NCBI GenBank assembly: GCA_030589835.1
Contig: JAUUZS010000069.1
Location: forward strand, 1 to 11,553
Direction of reading: 5' to 3'
DNA length: 11,553 nucleotides
Source of the DNA: Cyclobacteriaceae bacterium
GTDB taxonomy: Bacteria; Bacteroidota; Bacteroidia; Cytophagales; Cyclobacteriaceae
Under the pieces are notes generated by a model, which was not told the DNA's origin, searched no databases, and saw nothing but the letters and a program-made list of their open reading frames with translations. This document shows positions 7,398 through 11,553 of this stretch, piece by piece. The translations under genes were made by a program, and so were the position numbers. Each line of letters opens with the position of its first letter. Position 1 is the first letter of the stretch.

Positions 7398-10300
7398 ATG
7401 AAAAATCAAGGATTTGTTGTCTTTCTGACAATCATAGTAACGATGCTTTGTTTGTACTATTTGTCTTTCACCTTTATATCCAACTCGGTACAAAAGAAAG
7501 CCATTGCGTATGCAAGCGATGAAAGTGGGAATGTAGATTTTGGAAAAAAACAAACTTTTTTGGATTCTGCATGGAATGAGCCGGTTTACAATTTACTTGG
7601 TATCGAGTATACTTATAAGGATATAAAAGAAACAGAACTCGGGCTTGGTCTTGACCTTCAGGGTGGGATGCACGTGACGCTGGAAATTTCACCGGTAGAT
7701 ATCATCAAAGGATTAAGTGGAAATAATGACGATGCAGATTTTCTTGCGGCCTTAGAGCGGGCAAATGAACTGCAAAGAAGTAGCCAGGAAGATTATGTAA
7801 GCCTTTTTCAGGGGGCATTTAATGAAATAAGCGGCGGAGAAAAACTGGCTCCTATTTTTGCAAATGCTGCGAATAGAGATAAGGACATTAGTTTTCAGTC
7901 GACAGACGATGAAATAATAAAGCTGATCAAAGATGAAGTTGAGCAGGCAGTTGACAGATCATTCAACATTTTGAGAACCAGGGTTGACCGCTTCGGTACG
8001 TCACAACCCAACATTCAGCAGCTACCCGGAACCGGAAGAATTCAGATTGAATTGCCCGGTGTAGAAAATAGGGAAAGGGTAAGAAAATTATTGCAAGGGG
8101 TTGCGAAACTGGAGTTCTGGGAGGTCATGAATTTGTACGACCAGGAATTGTCCGGGCCCTTATCAGCGATCAATACCAAGCTTGCCAATGAAGATCGGTT
8201 GAGAGCTGCTGCCTTGGATTCAGAGTCGGGAGAAGAAGGTACTGCAAGTACCATACCCCAAACAGACGACTTATCATCCCTTCTTGATTCGGGGGATTCT
8301 ACCACAACTGCTTCGGCTGATAGCACAGTGGCCGGCGCTTTGGATTCTTTGGTCAATACCCAGATCTCGGAGTTCTTTACCATGATTCGGTATCCACAGG
8401 GTTTGGTAAACCTAAAGGACACCACGAAGATCAACAGAATACTTGAGCGGATGATGAAAGGGGATTTAAAAGGACTTATTCCCCCAACAGTAAGGTTTTT
8501 ATGGGATGTTCATGCAACTGTCTCAGCTGATGGGGAGGAAGTGCTTCCTTTATATGCGATCAAAACCGGAAGAGGCGGAAAGGCGTTGTTGACCGGTGAG
8601 GTAGTAACAGATGCCAGACAGTCTTATGATGAGCGTATGGCACCAGCTGTATCCATGTCTATGAACAATACCGGCGCAAGAATATGGAAGAGGGTTACCG
8701 GGGAATTTGCCCTGGATAACCGACGTATTGCCATTGCTCTGGACGATTATGTTCAGTCTGCTCCGGGAGTAAATAGTGAGATTCCAGGCGGACAATCCAT
8801 CATAACAGGAAACTTCACACTGGAAGAGGCACAGGATTTGGCAAATGTACTTAAGGCAGGAGCCTTACCAGCCAGGACCAGAATTGTGGAAGAAGCCGTA
8901 ATCGGGCCAACCCTTGGCCAGGAAGCACAAGTACAGGCAATAAAATCTATTGTTGCCGGTCTTTTGATTGTGGTCTTTTTTATGATTTTTTATTATGCAA
9001 AAGGTGGTATGGTCGCCAATGTGGCGCTGTTATTTAATATTTTCTTCATCCTGGGGATTTTAGCGCAGTTGAATGCCGCACTTACCTTGCCGGGAATTGC
9101 AGGTATCGTATTGACCATTGGCATGTCGATAGATGCTAACGTGCTGATATTCGAAAGAATCCGGGAAGAGCTCAAAAACGGAGCCTCACTCCTGAGTGCT
9201 ATTTCTGCGGGTTACAGCAAGGCTTATAGCTCTATTATAGATGCAAACGTTACGACCTTTATCACAGGTATAATTTTATTCATGCTGGGGCAGGGGCCTG
9301 TTAAGGGTTTTGCAACCACCCTTATGATTGGTATTGCATGTTCTTTCTTCTCAGCGGTATTTATTACCCGGGTGATCATAACCAGGATGACGAGAAAAGG
9401 AGACAATAGTAAGGTTTCTTTCGCCACACCATTTTCAAAGAGCCTGTTGTCAAATATGAATTTCGACTTCTTATCAAAAAGAAGATTTGCATATATAGGA
9501 TCGATCTCTTTTATCACCTCAGGTCTTATTTTGATATTCATTCAGGGAGGATTGAATTTTGGCGTTGACTTTACCGGAGGCCGGTCATATATCGTGGCAT
9601 TTAACAGTCCTGTAGTTGCATCAGAGCTAAAAGTTGAACTCACAAATGATTTTCAAAAATCGGGAACGGAGGTTAAAACCTATGGTTCAAACAACGTGTT
9701 GAAGGTCACGACCAGCTACCTGGTAAATGACGAGTCAGCAGAAGCAGATGCTACGGTAGAAAAAGCATTGATTGAAGGGATCACGGCCATGACCGGATTG
9801 AGTTATATTGAAGATGATTCTAAAGTGGATGATCAGCATTTCACCATTTCCGGCTCATCGAAAGTGGGGGCAACCATAGCGGATGATATCACTACATCGT
9901 CTCTGGAATCGATCATTTTTGCCTTAATCGCCATATTCCTTTATATCCTGATACGATTTAAAAAGTGGCAATTCAGCTTAGGTGCGATCTTCGCCCTGTT
10001 CCATGATGTATTGGTGGTGATTTCTGCTTTTGCCTTTGCCAGATTATTTGGGAAAGCCTTCGAAGTGGATCAGGTATTTATTGCCGCCATGCTGACGATT
10101 ATTGGTTATTCTATTAATGATACCGTGGTGGTGTTTGACCGGATCAGGGAAAACCTCGCCATCAGGCCGCATGAAAAGGCGATTGATACTTTTAATTTGT
10201 CGATCAACACTACGATGAACAGAACCGTAATTACATCCTTTACTACTTTGATTGTGGTACTGATCTTATTGATCTTCGGCGGTGAAGTATTGAGAGGATT

Positions 10301-10415
10301 CTCCTTCGCGTTATTTGTAGGGATTATCGTTGGTACCTATTCATCGGTATTTATTGCTACTCCTGCAGTGATTGATTTGGGAAAAGCTAAATACGGGCCA
10401 AAAGGGGATAGCTAG
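7398..10415 (+). CDS. secDF: Protein translocase subunit SecDF (SecD-SecF fusion)
   Basis: This 1005-residue inner-membrane protein uses the proton gradient to pull exported proteins through SecYEG from the periplasmic side. SecD part: first membrane segment 6-26, GLDLQGG (84-90), the large periplasmic P1 domain including RVDRFGTSQPNIQQLPG (195-211), NFTLEEAQDLANVLKAGALP (472-491), then five membrane segments (about 516-665) with GIVLTIGMSIDANVLIFERI (569-588). SecF part from about 690: a membrane segment, NFGVDFTGGRS (720-730), a periplasmic domain, and membrane segments about 838-988 with TIIGYSINDTVVVFDRIREN (900-919). The likely proton-path residues are D579 and D908, with R942 (NRT) as the partner arginine. 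A Ser/Thr/Asp/Glu-rich insert (about 270-320) interrupts the P1 domain. Fused SecDF is usual in Bacteroidota. The ATG at 7398 has no Shine-Dalgarno sequence. A strong terminator follows. Confidence 0.97.
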   Translation: MKNQGFVVFLTIIVTMLCLYYLSFTFISNSVQKKAIAYASDESGNVDFGKKQTFLDSAWNEPVYNLLGIEYTYKDIKETELGLGLDLQGGMHVTLEISPVDIIKGLSGNNDDADFLAALERANELQRSSQEDYVSLFQGAFNEISGGEKLAPIFANAANRDKDISFQSTDDEIIKLIKDEVEQAVDRSFNILRTRVDRFGTSQPNIQQLPGTGRIQIELPGVENRERVRKLLQGVAKLEFWEVMNLYDQELSGPLSAINTKLANEDRLRAAALDSESGEEGTASTIPQTDDLSSLLDSGDSTTTASADSTVAGALDSLVNTQISEFFTMIRYPQGLVNLKDTTKINRILERMMKGDLKGLIPPTVRFLWDVHATVSADGEEVLPLYAIKTGRGGKALLTGEVVTDARQSYDERMAPAVSMSMNNTGARIWKRVTGEFALDNRRIAIALDDYVQSAPGVNSEIPGGQSIITGNFTLEEAQDLANVLKAGALPARTRIVEEAVIGPTLGQEAQVQAIKSIVAGLLIVVFFMIFYYAKGGMVANVALLFNIFFILGILAQLNAALTLPGIAGIVLTIGMSIDANVLIFERIREELKNGASLLSAISAGYSKAYSSIIDANVTTFITGIILFMLGQGPVKGFATTLMIGIACSFFSAVFITRVIITRMTRKGDNSKVSFATPFSKSLLSNMNFDFLSKRRFAYIGSISFITSGLILIFIQGGLNFGVDFTGGRSYIVAFNSPVVASELKVELTNDFQKSGTEVKTYGSNNVLKVTTSYLVNDESAEADATVEKALIEGITAMTGLSYIEDDSKVDDQHFTISGSSKVGATIADDITTSSLESIIFALIAIFLYILIRFKKWQFSLGAIFALFHDVLVVISAFAFARLFGKAFEVDQVFIAAMLTIIGYSINDTVVVFDRIRENLAIRPHEKAIDTFNLSINTTMNRTVITSFTTLIVVLILLIFGGEVLRGFSFALFVGIIVGTYSSVFIATPAVIDLGKAKYGPKGDS

Positions 10416-10425
10416 TGTAAAAAGA

Positions 10426-10459
10426 CAATTGGTATAATATTAATATAAATACCAAATTG
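10426..10459. repeat. AT-rich inverted repeat after secDF
   Basis: CAATTGGTAT (10426-10435) pairs with ATACCAAATTG (10449-10459) with one bulged base. The loop contains the perfect palindrome ATATTAATAT (10437-10446). It starts 11 bases after the secDF stop and precedes the main terminator. It could protect the mRNA end, but no T-run follows. Confidence 0.5.
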
Positions 10460-10468
10460 ATTAATAAG

Positions 10469-10508
10469 AAAAGCCTTTTCGGAACATGGATTCCGGAAAG
10501 GCTTTTTT
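10469..10508. terminator. Strong bidirectional terminator between secDF and the HU-HIG gene
   Basis: A 16-bp stem (10469-10484 with 10491-10506; core AAGCCTTTTCGGAA and TTCCGGAAAGGCTT, one G-T wobble) encloses the loop CATGGA. The plus strand ends in six T (10503-10508), and the minus strand reads CTTTTC after the stem on the other side. It lies between two convergent genes and should stop transcripts from both, more efficiently on the plus strand. Confidence 0.93.
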
Positions 10509-10517
10509 AATGTGGAA

Positions 10518-10895
10518 CTAGACTTTCTCAAATATGGCTTTTGCGATTTTCTCTTTTAGGGCGTTGCCGGGGATAAAAATTATTTTTACGTTTTTTATCA
10601 TACCCACATGAAAGGATTCAGGAATTTCGGCCCCTTCGCCGTTAAGGGACAGGCGCAAGGAACCAAGATCGCCCAGACTGACTGTAAGCCCATCCAATAA
10701 ATAGTTAGGAATCTGATCTGCCAGATTATCTAACACACTGCTTATATCACCTCTATTAAGCGCTGATTTCTGTTCAAGATCAAGTGCAATATCCCTGAAC
10801 GATTTCCTGCCTTTGCTCACGTGGGTTGCATAATGCCTTTTGGGCGCCGTGCTACTCTTGGCAAAGCCTCGCTCTACTAGTTTGTATCGTATCAT
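10518..10895 (-). CDS. HU-family DNA-binding protein, HU-HIG type (histone-like)
   Basis: This 125-residue nucleoid-type protein is predicted to bind and bend DNA as a dimer. The N-terminus IRYKLVERG, the basic HYATHVSKGRKSFRDIALDLE (21-41), the helix NRGDISSVLDNLADQIPNYLLDG (47-69) and the strand segment VSLGDLGSLRLSLNGEGAE (72-90) match the HU-HIG subfamily common in Bacteroidota. The C-terminus (102-125: NVKIIFIPGNALKEKIAKAIFEKV) has a strand followed by a basic helix. The subfamily extends the 90-residue HU core at the N-terminus, which explains the length. It is convergent with secDF and shares its terminator. No Shine-Dalgarno sequence precedes the ATG and no good TTTG-N19-TAnnTTTG promoter was seen upstream. 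The palindrome array lies about 100-250 bases upstream and could control it. DNA targets are unknown. Confidence 0.88.
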   Translation of the reverse strand: MIRYKLVERGFAKSSTAPKRHYATHVSKGRKSFRDIALDLEQKSALNRGDISSVLDNLADQIPNYLLDGLTVSLGDLGSLRLSLNGEGAEIPESFHVGMIKNVKIIFIPGNALKEKIAKAIFEKV

Positions 10896-10996
10896 AATAG
10901 TTTTGTTTGGTTCCGGATTAGTGCGTAAACAACATTTCCTTTAGTATATATTACTCTATGATCAGAGGATTTGTTTCAAATGATCAGTATAAAAAG

Positions 10997-11151
10997 TTTT
11001 ATTCACCGCGGTAACCAATTACAAACGTTACTAAGAAAATATTTGTTCACCACGGTGACCAAATAATTTCATTACTATAAAAATATTTAATTACCGTAGT
11101 AATAAAATATATCCGATATAATCATTTTTTGTTTGTTCACTGACCGGCATT
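10997..11151. repeat. 44-bp-phased array of 24-bp imperfect palindromes
   Basis: There are three 24-bp units at 10997-11020, 11041-11064 and 11085-11108, with centres at 11008/9, 11052/3 and 11096/7, so exactly 44 bp apart. Unit 2 has arms ATTTG-N-TCACC and GGTGA-N-CAAAT. Unit 3 has ATTT-N-ATTAC and GTAAT-N-AAAT. Unit 1 is less regular, with TTCACCGCGGTAACC at its core. The 20-bp spacers also match: 11021-11040 and 11065-11084 share TTACTA and AAAAT at the same offsets, 13 of 20 positions. A shortened copy, TTTGTTCACTGACC (11132-11145), is centred at 11140, again 44 bp on, with the middle five bases missing. This looks like a tandem array of operator-type sites for a dimeric DNA-binding protein. 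Confidence 0.75.
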
Positions 11152-11178
11152 CATCTCTTTCGTGTTGATTTTCTATAG

Positions 11179-11258
11179 AACTCTTCAGGGATTCACTTGC
11201 TAATGCCACTACATTATTGATATCAAAGTTAAATCGAGCCTGAAACCCTTGAAGAGTT
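11179..11258. repeat. Long interrupted inverted repeat (80-base stem-loop)
   Basis: The left arm AACTCTTCAGGGATTCA (11179-11195) pairs with the right arm TGAAACCCTTGAAGAGTT (11241-11258), with one bulged base and one mismatch, around a 45-base loop. The loop contains the perfect palindrome TTGATATCAA (11217-11226). It could be the folded leader or an RNA upstream of the 11360 gene, or a remnant of a small mobile element. No flanking target duplication was seen. Confidence 0.6.
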
Positions 11259-11359
11259 GGTCTCCGAATCCAGACAAATTGTAAGCAATCTCCTTTACCG
11301 GATTTTATTTTGTAATCAGAAATTCTTAAATTTAATTAAGTAATCATTCGAAAAAGGAT

Positions 11360-11553
11360 ATGCATACTGTAGAAACAACTTTTAAAATGTGCTATACTGA
11401 TCAGCAATACGTTCAGGCAAAAGCATATGTTGAAGACATGAAGAACCACAAAGATCGTGTGTTTTGGATCGGAAAGGAAGGAAAAAGTGACAGCGAATTG
11501 ATTCTTGGACACATCGCACACAAAATCCTTTCTGGTTTTTATAATGCCTATGA
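11360..11553 (+). CDS. Start of an unrecognised gene, cut by the window end
   Basis: An open frame begins at ATG 11360 and continues without a stop for 64 codons to the end of the window. AAAAAGG lies just before the ATG but too close for an ordinary Shine-Dalgarno, and the frame is closed upstream by a TAA at 11333. The visible part begins MHTVETTFKMCYTDQQYVQ and continues with AKAYVEDMKNHKDRVFWIGK and SELILGHIAHKILSGFYNAY. It is soluble-looking, with charged and helical segments and no signal peptide or recognisable motif. An internal ATG ten codons in (11387) is an alternative start. It is divergent from the HU-HIG gene and shares its upstream region with the palindrome array. The function cannot be inferred. 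Confidence 0.6.
   Translation, partial: MHTVETTFKMCYTDQQYVQAKAYVEDMKNHKDRVFWIGKEGKSDSELILGHIAHKILSGFYNAY

Larger units (their letters stand above)
10896..11359. other. 464-base intergenic region rich in inverted repeats
   Basis: This region separates the minus-strand HU-HIG gene from a plus-strand gene beginning at 11360, so it should carry divergent promoters. It contains two TGATCA sites (10959-10964 and 10981-10986), a phased array of palindromes (10997-11151), a long inverted repeat (11179-11258) and an open frame of 82 codons on the minus strand (11090-11335) that lacks a suitable start. No RNA gene was recognised. No promoter box pair matches the Bacteroidota consensus well in either direction; TTATTTTG at 11305-11312 is one mismatch from TAnnTTTG but has no upstream TTTG at the right distance. 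Confidence 0.6.

Noticed and set aside
10997..11108. CRISPR array
   Set aside because: Repeats are only partly identical, internally palindromic, and the 20-bp spacers resemble one another, which is the opposite of CRISPR spacers; no cas genes are visible.
10999..11150. DnaA-box-like sequences (TTATTCACC and TTTGTTCAC types) suggesting a replication origin
   Set aside because: Each differs from TTATnCACA at one or more key positions, the similarity comes from the palindrome arms, and no dnaA, dnaN or AT-rich unwinding context with replication genes is visible.
11240..11280. Possible tRNA 3' end or attachment-site remnant (CCGAATCC resembling a T-loop)
   Set aside because: There is no GGTTCGA core, no cloverleaf arms could be placed around it and no integrase gene is present.

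Overview
The window looks like chromosomal DNA from a member of the Bacteroidota, most likely a Cytophagales-type bacterium. The evidence is a fused SecDF, an HU-HIG type histone-like protein beginning IRYKLVER, lipoproteins with acidic or lysine-plus-acidic residues just after the lipobox cysteine, almost no Shine-Dalgarno sequences, and promoter-like matches to the Bacteroidota consensus TTTG-N19-TAnnTTTG. Placement below phylum is inference.

Left part (10-2520): a secreted M14-family zinc carboxypeptidase-like protein with a C-terminal amidotransferase-like domain. A 350-base gap follows. It holds a weak terminator-like hairpin, a stronger 7-bp hairpin and a promoter-like pair of boxes.

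Centre (2871-6913): a tight same-strand cluster with gaps of 1, 19, 10 and 5 bases. Its genes are an NrnA-like DHH phosphoesterase, two FKBP-type peptidyl-prolyl isomerase lipoproteins, the nucleotide-pool cleaner RdgB and a uridine kinase. Three of the five act on nucleotides or short oligonucleotides; the two lipoproteins act outside the cytoplasm. A small exported protein of unknown function (6981-7319) follows, with its own good promoter match. Then comes the 1005-residue SecDF protein-export motor subunit (7398-10415). A strong bidirectional terminator (10469-10508) separates SecDF from the convergent HU-HIG gene (10518-10895, minus strand).

Right part (10896-11553): a 464-base region without a convincing gene, but rich in structure. 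It has three 24-bp imperfect palindromes whose centres are exactly 44 bp apart, plus a shortened fourth copy in the same phase. It also has a long inverted repeat (11179-11258) and an 82-codon open frame on the minus strand that lacks a usable start. A plus-strand gene of unknown function begins at 11360 and runs off the window.

The most unusual signals are the 44-bp-phased palindrome array and a perfect 28-bp palindrome inside the rdgB coding sequence. No new enzymatic or defence system was recognised.
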